The notes under the pieces are model-generated. The model searched no databases. It was not told the DNA's origin and saw only the letters and a list, made by a program, of their open reading frames with translations. Of a stretch of 64,000 bases of DNA, positions 1 to 10,753 are shown one piece after another. The position numbers and the translations under genes were made by a program. The DNA comes from Eudorina sp. 2006-703-Eu-15 (Eukaryota; Chlorophyta; Chlorophyceae; Chlamydomonadales; Volvocaceae): NCBI GenBank assembly GCA_003117195.1, contig BDSI01000032.1, forward strand, positions 1-64,000, written 5' to 3'. Positions within the stretch are counted from its first letter, which is position 1, and every line of letters begins with the position of its first letter.

Positions 1-2567
1 AGGTCATGACGGAAGCCGAGAACCACGCAAGCCAAAACCGCTACGAAACCCTCGCGCCTCGATGGGCTTCATCGAGGTATACTCAAGGACATTCACAGAC
101 ATCCATCCATTCCTTGCGTTTGTCTTCGAGTGACCCCTGCTTGGATACTGACTTCTGTTTGTCAAGGACATTGTCCTGCTCATAAGGGGGGGGGGTATAT
201 GTAGTATATGTTTGGATTCGCGCGGTTACCAAACGATAGTATCTCATGTGGATCACACAATAGACTACCAGAGCACCAACAGGAATGCGACATTCACAGT
301 GTATGAGCATTATGGTCAAGCTGTCTCAACCTTTGGCTACGTGACTATTAACCGAATTCTACTGGATGCCCAACCACATACCTGATTTCCAGGTTCTGTT
401 GCGGATTGCCCTAAATTCGGACTTCGGTGCCGTTGCGGGCTACCTGAGCAAGTGCCGTGTCGAGATGATGGTGGGTACACTTGTCGTCTTCGTTGCGAGC
501 GCGCCGTCTGTACACAATCTCACGCTCACTACACCAAAACCACATCTGTGTCGACCGTTAGTTCTGTCCTCTTGCATCGTTTTTGCGAGGAGCATCCTCG
601 TCCTGGCCTGCGTGCTGTCCAGACCACATCCATTCAATGTCAGTCGCCTGGCATACGACAACCGCCGTACAGCTGTCTCCAGCCCCAAATTTCGATGAAA
701 CGTTTGGTTATGCGGGTGTACGACCACGGTGGCAGTTAGCTTGGATTCTGGGTTTCATTTACGTCTGTCGCCTGCAGTTCCTATTACGCTAGATTTGCTT
801 ATTGCGACTCAGGTTCCTGCCCCCCCCCCCAACACACACACAGTTATCCTTTACACACATACATACACACATTAAACTGATGAAGCAAGGACGAAATTCC
901 TATCATGATTCACTTTATAATTGACCCTTGTTGACTATGCTCCTCCAAACAGAAATTCGCTGCACTGTTGCACATCACCAGCTGGTTCCTCAAGCACCCG
1001 GCGTACATGGTGGAAATCCCAGCGCCAAGGACGGCATCACAGCGGGCATGTTGCCAAGCCCCTATGTCGACGCGGAGTGCATCTCGCGGGCGCTGCGTAT
1101 CATCATGTACCTGCTGAAGACCCGCAGCTTCTTCGACCCCACGTTCGCGCCCCTGGCGAGCCTCCTGTGGCCCAATGTCCGCGAGCTCAACGACTGCCTG
1201 CTCTCCCGGATGCACACCAGGCCGAGCCGGTACATCGAACGGCGCTCCATCTTCGTCGCCCATCTCGGACTCCAAGCTCAAGGACATCGCGCGTCTCTCA
1301 CTCAAGACGTGCCACAGCTGGTAAGCACTCAGCCTCCAATACCTCTGATTTAGGGCTGATCATCTGCCCTTCCTCGCGCTCGGGTCCAGAACCTTCACTT
1401 AGTTTGCAACTACCATCACTATGCACATCAGGTCCCGGTCTGTGATTGACAATATTCCCATTCCCTTGCATTCCTTCGTAAATGTAGTCAGAGCCGGCGA
1501 AGGCGGCCGCCAAGCTGCTGACTCAGACCAGTACCGCTGCCACCAAGGAGTTCAACCCAACGTCAATGTATTCCTTCCAAGTTTCAAGTTTCTCACAGCG
1601 CCTCAAGAACTTCAAGGTAACTACGTATCTATCATGCATGGGCATTATAGGCTCATAACATAAGCGAAGGTAAGCGCGGATCTGGAGCCATTCCTTTATC
1701 GCAGGATGCGGGTGGTAGTCAAAACGCTGCATCGCAACCTTTTTTTACGTTACCAGGCGGAGCACATGCGTCAGGGCTCCTGAAATGATCTAAATGTGTA
1801 TTGCACATCCAGTCATCACCCTCATCTGCAGAGGACGAATGATAAAATTCTTGTTATGCCCAAGCTAGTCCTTTTACAACGTTATCCTTATCAACACCTC
1901 ATGTCCCGAATGCCCCGCAGACCACCGGTGTCGAGGATGAACTCGCCAGCGTTAAGCCCGGCGGGCCGACCACGTCGCCATGGTCCTCGACATGTTGACC
2001 GGTAAACACGACGGCCCGAAGCACGGTGTGCCCATGCTGATGGAAACCAGGTCGATGACCAAGGAGCAGGTGGAACGCGGCTGGGAGGAGGCGCCCGTTG
2101 TCGGCAACAACAGTTCCGGATCAGCTGCTGCTCCCGTCACCAAAAAGGCTGCCAGGCCGATCAAGGTGACGACGTACGCCAAGGTGATCCCCACCAACCG
2201 CTTCGAGGCCTCGGAGCTGCTGGCCAAGCTGAGCCACCTCGGCATGATTCTTGACGACTTCTTCCCGCCGAACATCATCAAGCGCCTCGAGGACCTGAAC
2301 ATCATGATGACCATCCCGCCCACCAACCGGGTCGTCCAAGAAGAGTTAAATGCTGCGGCAGCGGCGGCAGCGGCCTCCGCCGATTGGCCCAGCGACGACA
2401 ACGCAGTTGTGGCGGTGATGACCCTGGTTGCAGCGACAACGACGAGCACAAGGACGAGCACAAGGACGAGTGAATCGTGGACGCAACTGTCTGCACATGA
2501 CTGCCTGGTTGTGTGTTGTCGTCAACTGGTATCGGTGACAACCGTCAAGGGATTGCGAATCGACTGA
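1..2567 (+). pseudogene. Frameshifted multi-exon gene of unknown function, 5' end outside the window
   Basis: The product is not recognised. Protein-like exons with GT-AG borders and matching phases are seen at 1-76 (basic, Pro/Arg/Lys-rich), 393-470, from 953 to a GTAAGC donor near 1321, 1488-1616, and 1921 onward to a TGA at 2565-2567. The first three join in phase 0. Within the third exon the protein-like frame shifts by one base near 1020 (after M-V-E-I-P) and again near 1245. In the 1921 exon a lost base near 1957 moves the frame to the long segment beginning M-V-L-D-M-L-T-G-K at 1980. The last segment is alpha-helical with an Ala run and a Thr/Ser/Arg tail. The short piece at 1757 runs into a stop. 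The repeated one-base shifts suggest a decayed gene, but assembly indels are an alternative because homopolymer differences also occur elsewhere in this sequence. It could be the remains of a mobile element; nothing proves it. Confidence 0.4.
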
Positions 2568-3861
2568 ACAATAGTATGACCATTATCACACCGGTTTTGT
2601 CCTGTCTTATCGATCCTGTACCATAAGGTACCATACATGTACGATTACCGAGAGGATGCATCCATGCGTGCACCTGCCTGCTGTTTGGATCCATTGATTA
2701 ATGCAATACATACAGTTACGAGTTCTGCATTACCATATGTTCAAGCGCTGTCGTCCACTGTACATAGAGTGAAATTAGCCGTACATACTGCCGTATATGC
2801 AGGAAGCGACAGTTGGGTCACCGTATACAGCTGACCTGCGTAGAAAATGAAGTCGTCCATATCAATGTCCATATGAATACATCGATTGCTGTATTGTGTA
2901 CAGCTGCATGGAGAACCGAATATGATTTTGGGATTCGAGGTGCTGCAAGGATCATTGTGAGGACAGATGGGAAGGGCAGTCCGATCATGCATCATATTCT
3001 GAATGAGGGATGATTCGGTATGCCCGTCGGATCTATCTCCTGCTCTTAACTCTCAAGTATCACTGCTGATGGATGGATTGACTGGGTTCGTTTTTGTGTT
3101 CCCTGGCTGGGATAGGCCCTGGCCCTTCTCCGGAGCCCTCGGTTGGCCGTCCCTGGACGCGGAACCTTGATGACATATCGGGGTCGTCTGAAGGGAAATA
3201 CACTGGCATTCGGTCCAGCGCGAGTGTACGCGGTTCCAATACCGGTTCCCTCACCGCGTGCCATTAGGCGGGTCTGGCGTGGTTTCCAGGAGATGCAATA
3301 ATCCTGGCGCGCTCGTAGATTAACCTAATACGGGCCCACCGTGTAACGGTTACGTTGCATATCACTTCGCAAGCTGGTTCCCAACACCGTACAGCAGTTT
3401 CACGTCCTCAACTGTGAACGTGAATATCTACACTGTTTTACATGAATAAACCCAATGAAGTTTCCACTTTCATTCATCCTTTGCTGGGCAATGTCTACAC
3501 ACACCACTTGACGATGGGGTCGAAGCCAGCCGGACCACAGCATTACTACTGCACCGTCAAGCGAAGTCCCGTGAAATCCTGTATGCCGACATCGGAAAAT
3601 CTTGCAGTGCATTCCGTGTATGTAGGCAAGGATATTGCCGTACGTACTTACGGCACCATGACTTCCAATCGACAAATGCAATACCTTTTCACCGATTGGA
3701 CGAATCGCATTAGGCAGCCCTTATACATAATCATATTACTGGCGGACATAACATAACAACATAACTGAAATACGCGTCTCCTTTGCCAAACCGCCTTTGG
3801 GGAAACAGACATTGCTTAAATTTCTACATGAATGATCAAAATAACACATCCTGACACCCAG
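2568..3861. other. Intergenic stretch without supported gene
   Basis: No open frame here has convincing splice borders or protein-like composition. A Pro/Arg-rich frame on the minus strand at 3046-3264 is short and unsupported. Confidence 0.4.
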
Positions 3862-5706
3862 AGCGGCAACGAGGATGAGCTGAACAGTATCCACGATAGC
3901 GACGAAGATGACCTTCAGGTTCGGTCGTCCTCACACTTGGACACACGCATGGATATCACAACCTGAGACTCACGTATACAACCCAATACGCACACACTAT
4001 CACAGGCGGGGCTCGGGAACGGGAGCCCTCACCCAATAATCAAGCAAATTCTCAACCCATCACCCGGCTGCCACCAACGATTCGAAGCCTGTCTACGTCG
4101 TAAAAGGCTCAAATTGCGTATGGTCCGAAAGGACTCCACAACAGCCCAAAGACCGCAGGTAGGGACTGCTGCCAATTTTACAAAATGTCACTTCCGCAAC
4201 TCAGTTCATATCCTGTGCTTCATCAAGCCATGACAGACAAAAACCTCGTAACATACATCAATGCCTTGTACATGTCCCTTCACTGCGGTACCTTCAACCC
4301 ACCAACTGTCCATGTAACCCTTTCCACCGCAACCGACAGACAAATGCTGGCAACAACGTCACAGTGCCACTTCGTTCGTCTGTCCTACATTCCCTGTGCC
4401 CCAACACGATAGCTGCAACTGCGCGGGACAAATCCGTGTCGACGTCTCGGTGCCGGGCGGCCCACGACGCTATGGTGGGTCATGGTGGGTCCCGTATCCC
4501 TGGGGATAGATAACCAACAAGGATCAATAGAGTCCCACCTCAACTCACACAGCTATGCAATCAATGGGTCATGGACCGGTGTGTTTTTTGGTCTGCAGCG
4601 TTGAGGTGTGGAAGTGTCTTACGTACATTGTTATAATTTATCTTATATTGTCTTGTCGCCTTGTCGGTGGGGCCTGCTGGGGCTTCCCTGGTACACACCG
4701 TTCATCCCTTTGCAGTCCACTGTAACGTTCATCCCGCATGCGATCGGTTCCTCCGTTCATACCCCACACAGCAGGCAATACCACCTTCAAGTGAGCCGTT
4801 CACACCACAGCAGTACACCTTCATGACGGAGGTCTCTGAATTTTTGCAGCCTTGCTCGTACAGCCCTGGGCTTGGGTGGCGAATGCCATACGACATTGGC
4901 AAGGTGCATCCCGCCGAGGCCCTTGCCAGGGAGATCGAGAGAATCAAAACTGCATGCTGCCCGCCGCACATCAAACGTCAGCGGATAGCTGCGTTCCAAT
5001 TCGCCCTGGAGACAGACCTATGGTGTCAGACTTTGACACCTCCACATGTTGGGATGCCTAACATGGCCGCAGCCGTACAGCCGCTCACCGCAGGCCCCTG
5101 CAGCCAACCACAACACCCTACATGCCGTCGGCGCACGCTTTGCAACAGCAGCAGCAGCAGTCGCGACCTGTATTTGGGTATGCAGAACACGAGTTTCCTG
5201 TTGGAGTATCTGCAACCGGGGCCAAAATCATCAATAATGAGGACACGCTGCAGAAGCCGTGCTCTATTGGTGGGGCAATCTACCTTCCACCACCGTCACT
5301 GGAGGTGCACGGTAAGCCGCTTGCCACGGGCGGCCAGCAGCCATTTACAACCTCTTCAGCGCAATCAACTCCCGTACAACAGGAACAACAGCGGGCGCGG
5401 ATGGACTCAAGAGGATTGCATCACCTGACGCTACAGCCTGTTCAGTCCCTTGCACCTGTGCGAACGCAGCTGGGATCTCAACAGCATTTTCAGTATGACA
5501 TCCCACCCACACAGTGTATTGACGAGCAGCCCAACAGCTTCATGGCCGCAACCCAGGTGATCGCCACCGACACACAGGCCATGTATGATCCCAGCATATT
5601 AACTGCAACGCAAATTGCGCAGGTTCCCAGTGTCAGCCCTAACCGTCACACTCATCATCTCCTTGATGTGCCACCGACACAACCCAATCACCCATTCAAC
5701 CTATGA
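3862..5706 (+). pseudogene. Multi-exon gene with one frameshift; acidic N-part, Gln-rich C-part, unknown function
   Basis: The product is not recognised. Exon 3862-3918 (acceptor CCCAG, donor CAG/GTTCGG) encodes 19 residues rich in Asp/Glu. Exon 4006-4158 (acceptor TCACAG, donor GCAG/GTAGGG) encodes 51 residues with a basic R-R-K-R-L-K-L-R core. Both are phase 0, separated by an 87-base intron. A third coding block starts near 4775 after ACAGCAG and runs with helical, Cys-containing sequence to about 5095. There the frame jumps by one base (a G missing in a G/C run would explain it) into a Gln/Pro/Thr-rich tail, with a poly-Gln run at about 5143-5160, ending at TGA 5704-5706. Linkage of the first two exons to the third is inferred from order and phase only. 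The acidic-basic-polyGln organisation would suit a nuclear protein, but no domain is identified. Confidence 0.38.
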
Positions 5707-6258
5707 GTGGGTCCATGCGGCATGTCATGGGATGTCCAGATGGTACTAATTTACTGATTTGGATCTCTCGTTCTGCTCGTTGCTCTCTCGTTCTGAACAG
5801 TTTCCATTCAGTTTACCAAGCAACGGTTTATGTGCCTAACGCACGCCTGATGCAAGGCTCAACTGTGCACCTATGTGCTATATAGGCAATGCAGTCTTTT
5901 TATCATAGTTGTTTTGTTGTGGTGCTTGTCTGGTGATGTTGAGCTGTCATGGTGGTTGGCTACTAGAGCTCTGGAAATCGTGCTGGACCAGAATGTGCCG
6001 TACAACTGTCATGTCCTCACACAACGACGTGATGTTCTTATAACGCTTACAACACAGCGCTTGTGTGCAGCGACAATGTAGCGCACGGTCTGATGCGACC
6101 AATGCGTTTGTAATGTTGTACATCCGCTTATTGTGATTTGCAGTGCAATCGTACATTCCGAAGCATCGTGTCAGGTATCAACGTTCCTCCCACGCCGATG
6201 GACGAGCAAACAACAAGAAATGTGCAAGAAGATAATTCAACAGCCAGCCACACGAACT
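5707..6258. other. Convergent intergenic stretch
   Basis: This lies between the 3' ends of the plus-strand Gln-rich gene and the minus-strand PrimPol gene. No coding exon or RNA gene was seen. Confidence 0.4.
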
Positions 6259-7713
6259 CTACATGCAGGCCTTCCACCTGTCCATCCACTGAATAACGGA
6301 AGTCGCCTGCCCGTTCACCCGAGCGTTTTTGAAAAGGCCTCCATCCAGCCGTGTCACCTGCCCGACCCACGGCTTTGCAGTGCCCACATCCTTGCACTCA
6401 AAGCATGTCTTGAACAGAAACTTCCCGTACACATCAACTCCCCATGCTACTGCCTCACTGTGGAGCCCGCCCTTCGCTTCACAGAATCTTGACGTCCCGT
6501 GCAGGTAGATGACCGGGACCGTTTGGTTGCTGTGCGGCACCACACGGCGCACACGATGGCTTTCGATGCCTGGGTCCTCACGCCGCATAATGTCCTTCAG
6601 ATACGCGTCCAGGTCCGGAAAAGGCGACCCAGCTGCAAACATCATCAGCACAGGGGGGTCAACGGGCTTCCCAATACGCAGAACGGCTGTACTTGCAAAA
6701 ACCCACCTGCGTGAATAATGCCCGTATTCATGGTGTCCACCATACGTACATCCTGCCTCACGCGTGGGACGTCCATCTGCCGAGTCGTGTCGCACAGCAG
6801 CGTCCGCCCGAACGCCCGAACTGTATTCGAAAAGGAAACAGGGCAGCCATGTTTCCCAATTGCACAGTACACAATGGCAAGCACGCACAATGGAAAGTGC
6901 AGGAAAGGCACCTGCACGCACTATGACATGGCACCTGCCCACTGCACTTACACTTGACCATAACAACACTTGCCCACCTTGCGGTGCGTCGATGACTGCA
7001 CCTGTGCTGCCGGGGTCACAGGTCACGACCCCCGCCATAAAGAGTGCTCGTTCATCGCCGGCTGTGAAAGAGGGCAAGCTGAGCCTGGAAGTGGGCCTGA
7101 ACGGACGACCTGGTTCGGACGCTTTGCTGCACAACATCCCACGCAGGAGCCTGTTTGGTGTGTAAACTCCCATATCCAAAACTGAGGACACACCACCGGT
7201 CAGGCCCAAAAGCGCGGCCACCGGTGGTCGGGTGCCCACGAAGTCCACGAGCAATCTAGCCAGTGCCCCCACGGCAGCGGGTCCAGCCCAGCTTATGCCT
7301 GGGATGTGCAGAACAAGTCGCCTAGAGGCCTTGTGAATATGACTTGCGTCAAGCTCCAAGCTGGCAGCCCGACTGATGCGCCTGCCCACAAACAAATCTA
7401 GAACTGTGTCCAGCTCTTGAAGCAAGACCGATATAATGTAGTCGATCCGCTGTACAGGTCGATCAACGCTTGGAGTGTACTCCACGTCGAAGTAGAGATG
7501 GCAAGGCCTTGTAAGAATTATTTCATAACTATGTGGCCTCCGCCCATTGATAACGTCTTGAAAATATTGCTGTCTGTTGCACAATATGTATACGTGGTAC
7601 GTCTTCGAACTGGTCTCGCTGTTCTTTTCCTCGGCTATTAGCAACGTATTTAATCCACGTGCCTGACAACAGGCCAATGCTTCACAGTACGATTTGAGGA
7701 CCAACGCGGACAT
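6259..7713 (-). CDS. PrimPol-like archaeo-eukaryotic primase/DNA polymerase (CCDC111 family), two exons
   Basis: PrimPol enzymes synthesise primers and restart replication past lesions in nucleus and organelles. Model: exon 1 7713-6978, intron 6977-6687 (GTGGGC...TACAG), exon 2 6686-6259; 387 residues, phase-consistent. Motif I is L-Y-F-D-V-E-Y with acidic residues D76 and E78. Motif III is D180-M-G-V-Y-T-P-N-R with a following C-S-K. After the splice, S-P-F-P-D-L-D matches the segment before the zinc knuckle, and a UL52-type zinc site is seen as C314, H321, C340 and C343. At motif II, where the family has Ser-x-His, the sequence is S130-R-R, so the metal/nucleotide-site His appears replaced by Arg. 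The N-terminus is shorter than in animal PrimPol (about 560 residues), and the C-terminal RPA-binding tail is absent. A minisatellite starts about 130 bases upstream and may have cut off a 5' exon. An unspliced reading is also open but inserts about 97 foreign residues. Expression is unknown; it may be a decayed copy. Confidence 0.72.
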   Translation of the reverse strand: MSALVLKSYCEALACCQARGLNTLLIAEEKNSETSSKTYHVYILCNRQQYFQDVINGRRPHSYEIILTRPCHLYFDVEYTPSVDRPVQRIDYIISVLLQELDTVLDLFVGRRISRAASLELDASHIHKASRRLVLHIPGISWAGPAAVGALARLLVDFVGTRPPVAALLGLTGGVSSVLDMGVYTPNRLLRGMLCSKASEPGRPFRPTSRLSLPSFTAGDERALFMAGVVTCDPGSTGAVIDAPQGGQVLLWSSVSAVGRCHVIVRAGAFPALSIVRACHCVLCNWETWLPCFLFEYSSGVRADAAVRHDSADGRPTREAGCTYGGHHEYGHYSRRWVFASTAVLRIGKPVDPPVLMMFAAGSPFPDLDAYLKDIMRREDPGIESHRVRRVVPHSNQTVPVIYLHGTSRFCEAKGGLHSEAVAWGVDVYGKFLFKTCFECKDVGTAKPWVGQVTRLDGGLFKNARVNGQATSVIQWMDRWKACM

Positions 7714-7839
7714 TTCTTCTTTGAGAACCTTGACTTCAATAGATTATGTCAATTTTCGTTACAAATGTCATGTACGACAAACAAACCACCCCCTTCACAA
7801 TATCATGTTCTTTAGGGCAGAAATCCTGGACAGCGAATG

Positions 7840-9404
7840 TCCTCAGGCCCTTGGATGGACGGACGGGATGGATGGCCCAAACCACCCCCCCCCCTTCCCC
7901 TCAGGCCCTTGGATGGACGGACGGGATGGATGGCCCAAACCACCCCCCCCCTTCCCCCTCAGGCCCTTGGATGGACGGACGGGATGGATGGCCCAAACCA
8001 CCCCCCCCCCCTTCCCCCTCGGCCCTTTGGATGGACGGACGGGATGGATGGCCCAAACCCCCCCCCCTTCCCCCTCAGGCCCTTGGATGGACGGACGGAT
8101 GGATGGCCCAAACCCCCCCCCTTCCCCGGCCCTTGGATGGACGGACGGGATGGATGGCCCAAACCACCCCCCTTCCCCTGGCCCTTGGATGGACGGACGG
8201 ATGGATGGCCCAAACCCCCCCCCCTTCCCCCTCAGGCCCTTGGATGGACGGACGGGATGGATGGCCCAAACCACCCCCCCCCTTCCCCCTCCCCCTCCCT
8301 TGGATGGACGGACGGGATGGATGGCCCAAACCACCCCCCCCTTCCCCTCGGGCCTTGGATGGACGGACGGGATGGATGGCCCAAACCCCCCCCTTCCCCT
8401 CAGGCCCTTGGATGGACGGACGGGATGGATGGCCCAACCCCCCCCCCCTTTCCCCCTCAGGCCCTTGGATGGACGGACGGGATGGATGGCCCAAACCCCC
8501 CCCCCTTCCCCTCAGGCCCTTGGATGGACGGACGGGATGGATGGCCCAAACCCCCCCCTTCCCCTCAGGCCCTTGGATGGACGGACGGGATGGATGGCCC
8601 AAACCACCCCCCCCCTTCCCCTCGGCCCTTTGGATGGACGGACGGGATGGATGGCCCAAACCACCCCCCCCCCCTTCCCCTCGGCCCTTGGATGGACGGA
8701 CGGGATGGATGGCCCAACCCCCCCCCTTTCCCCTCAGGCCCTTGGATGGACGGACGGGATGGATGGCCCAAACCCCCCCCCCCTTTCCCCTCAGGCCCTT
8801 GGATGGACGGACGGGATGGATGGCCCAAACCACCCCCCCCCCTTCCCCTCGGGCCCTTGGATGGACGGACGGGATGGATGGCCCAAACCACCCCCCCCTT
8901 TCCCCCTTGGATGGACGGACGGATGGATGGCCCCCCCCCCCCTTCCCCTCAGGCCCTTGGATGGACGGACGGGATGGATGGCCCAAACCCCCCCCTTCCC
9001 CTCCCCTTGGATGGACGGATGGATGGCCCAAACCCCCCCCCCCTTCCCTCGGGCCCTTGGATGGACGGACGGGATGGATGGCCCAACCCCCCCCCCTTCC
9101 CCTCGGGCCCTTGGATGGACGGACGGGATGGATGGCCCAACCCCCCCCCTTCCCCTCAGGCCCTTGGATGGACGGACGGGATGGATGGCCCAAACCACCC
9201 CCTTCCCCTCAGGCCCTTGGATGGACGGACGGGATGGATGGCCCAAACCACCCCCCCCTTTCCCCCTCAGGCCCTTGGATGGACGGACGGGATGGATGGC
9301 CCAAACCACCCCCCCTTCCCCCTCGGGCCCTTGGATGGACGGACGGGATGGATGGCCCAAACCACCCCCCTCCCCTCCCCCTTCGGGCCCTTGGATGTCC
9401 TGGA
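7840..9404. repeat. Minisatellite, unit about 57 bp, 28 copies
   Basis: Each unit carries the core CTTGGATGGACGGACGGGA, then TGGATGGCCCAAAC, a C-run of variable length and CTTCCCCTCAGGC. I counted 28 cores. Copies differ mainly in C-run length, in loss of the ACGGG step (short units) and in small deletions. The unit contains no stop trinucleotide in any forward frame, so all three forward frames stay open for more than 1.5 kb; these open frames are a by-product of the repeat. The sequence is strongly strand-asymmetric (C-rich plus strand). Confidence 0.95.
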
Positions 9405-10108
9405 TGGATGGGGTGCCTGGGCTGGATAAACCACCGTCCATTAAGCCTTTGTCCACTAATTGATGTGTTTCTGCTTGATTATGCGCCTGTGCTTGATCAT
9501 GTTGTGGGCAGCGTCCTCTTGAACTTGTAGGCCATCCCAAACGTAGCATGTGACAGCGCGATACACCTAACTCAGCCGAAATGAACTCCAGATTGCATAG
9601 CAAGCATCTCTTACAACCATGTCTGAGCATTCGAAGTTCTTGAATTACCACTCACCTGGCAGCGGTTTGCATGCCTGACGCCATCGTCGATCCCACCTCG
9701 GAAGCGCGCCATGAAGGGCGCGCATCGCATGTTGCACGTATATAATGATAACAAATGAAATGAGCGAGCACAACTACGGTAGGCGACAGAGCTGGTAGAG
9801 CGCTTTGCAGTAATTGCAGCCACAACCTCCAGCCGAAGTCCGCAAACTTCTCGCGCAATGCGACTCAACGCCATCAAAACTGGCTAGCTACGGCCGAGGC
9901 ATCGCCCACAGACTGCGCCATCCCTGTAACTTTTGTTCGGTTTTAGCGTTTATGGGAAATTGTCAGGCCAGCCGGCCCTTGCCACGGTACATTCCGCAGT
10001 CTGGTTAAAAAGGCCTTCAGGTGTATACACCAAAAGCCAATCCCTGAAGCATGTACGAAGCAGCAGTAGTGACATGGTCATCTTGTACGACGTTAAGGCC
10101 AGTCATCC
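9405..10108. other. Non-coding spacer upstream of the TATA box
   Basis: No supported coding exon. A tRNA-like segment near 9780-9850 has a D-arm-like stretch but no T-arm and is not called. Confidence 0.4.
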
Positions 10109-10116
10109 TATATAAA
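10109..10116 (+). promoter_or_regulatory. TATA box of the micro-exon array gene
   Basis: TATATAAA lies in otherwise mixed sequence. An ATG-free leader follows, and a strong 5' splice site (CCAAG/GTGAGC) lies at about 10290, as expected for a transcription start near 10140 and a first non-coding exon. Confidence 0.5.
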
Positions 10117-10753
10117 CTTGGAGCGACTCACCTTCCTTTCACCCAGCAGCTGTATCACAGCAGGAACAGCTCATTTTAAGCTCTCTTACTGCACTCTCGC
10201 TTAAGCTTAGGAGTGCATTCTTGTCGTTTCGCTGTCCCGGAGCGTTGCAGCCCTGTCAACTTGGTCGCAGCCGCACAGTCTCAACGTCCAAGGTGAGCTC
10301 ACGATGTTGAATTGCCTGCAAGAGGCGTTTGCTGGTCGCCAGGGCTTACGCTCCAAAGTCGATGCGAGCTTCCTTCCCAACAATTCCAGATTGATTCGGA
10401 CTTTTCAATTTAATAATTATATATACATTTTGGCAGAGATATCACAAGCAAATGTCAAGGTCATGTTCCTGTCGACTGCAAAATTGCCAGCGCCGCTGTA
10501 AACGTTTACGTGAGTTGTGGTTTGTGGATATCGTGCTATCAGACTGCAACTTGAAGCTCGTTTCGTGGCGTGACCATCGCGTAAATGAGCGTCCGACCGC
10601 AACATGCTTGGCATGCCTGCTGGCTGCAATGGGCAGACATGGATATACATGATTCTGGGAGTGGAACTGCAATTCGTCGGTTTGTGCTATGATCTGGGAT
10701 CACATTGTGCTTCGTAGCCAAGAAGTGCTGCATTTCGTCCTTCCCTCGCGCAG

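Noticed and set aside
6645..6917. A middle exon of the PrimPol gene between 6800 and 6700
   Set aside because: It would leave a 20-base second intron. Direct joining of 6978 to 6686 gives a spacer length like that of animal PrimPol.
7694..9530. Open frames of 530-594 codons in all three forward frames and up to 372 codons on the reverse strand
   Set aside because: They are produced by the 57-bp minisatellite, which has no stop trinucleotides; frame changes follow C-run length.
9780..9850. tRNA-like sequence (AGAGCTGGTAGAGCGC)
   Set aside because: Has a D-arm-like piece but no B box or T-arm and no pairing acceptor.
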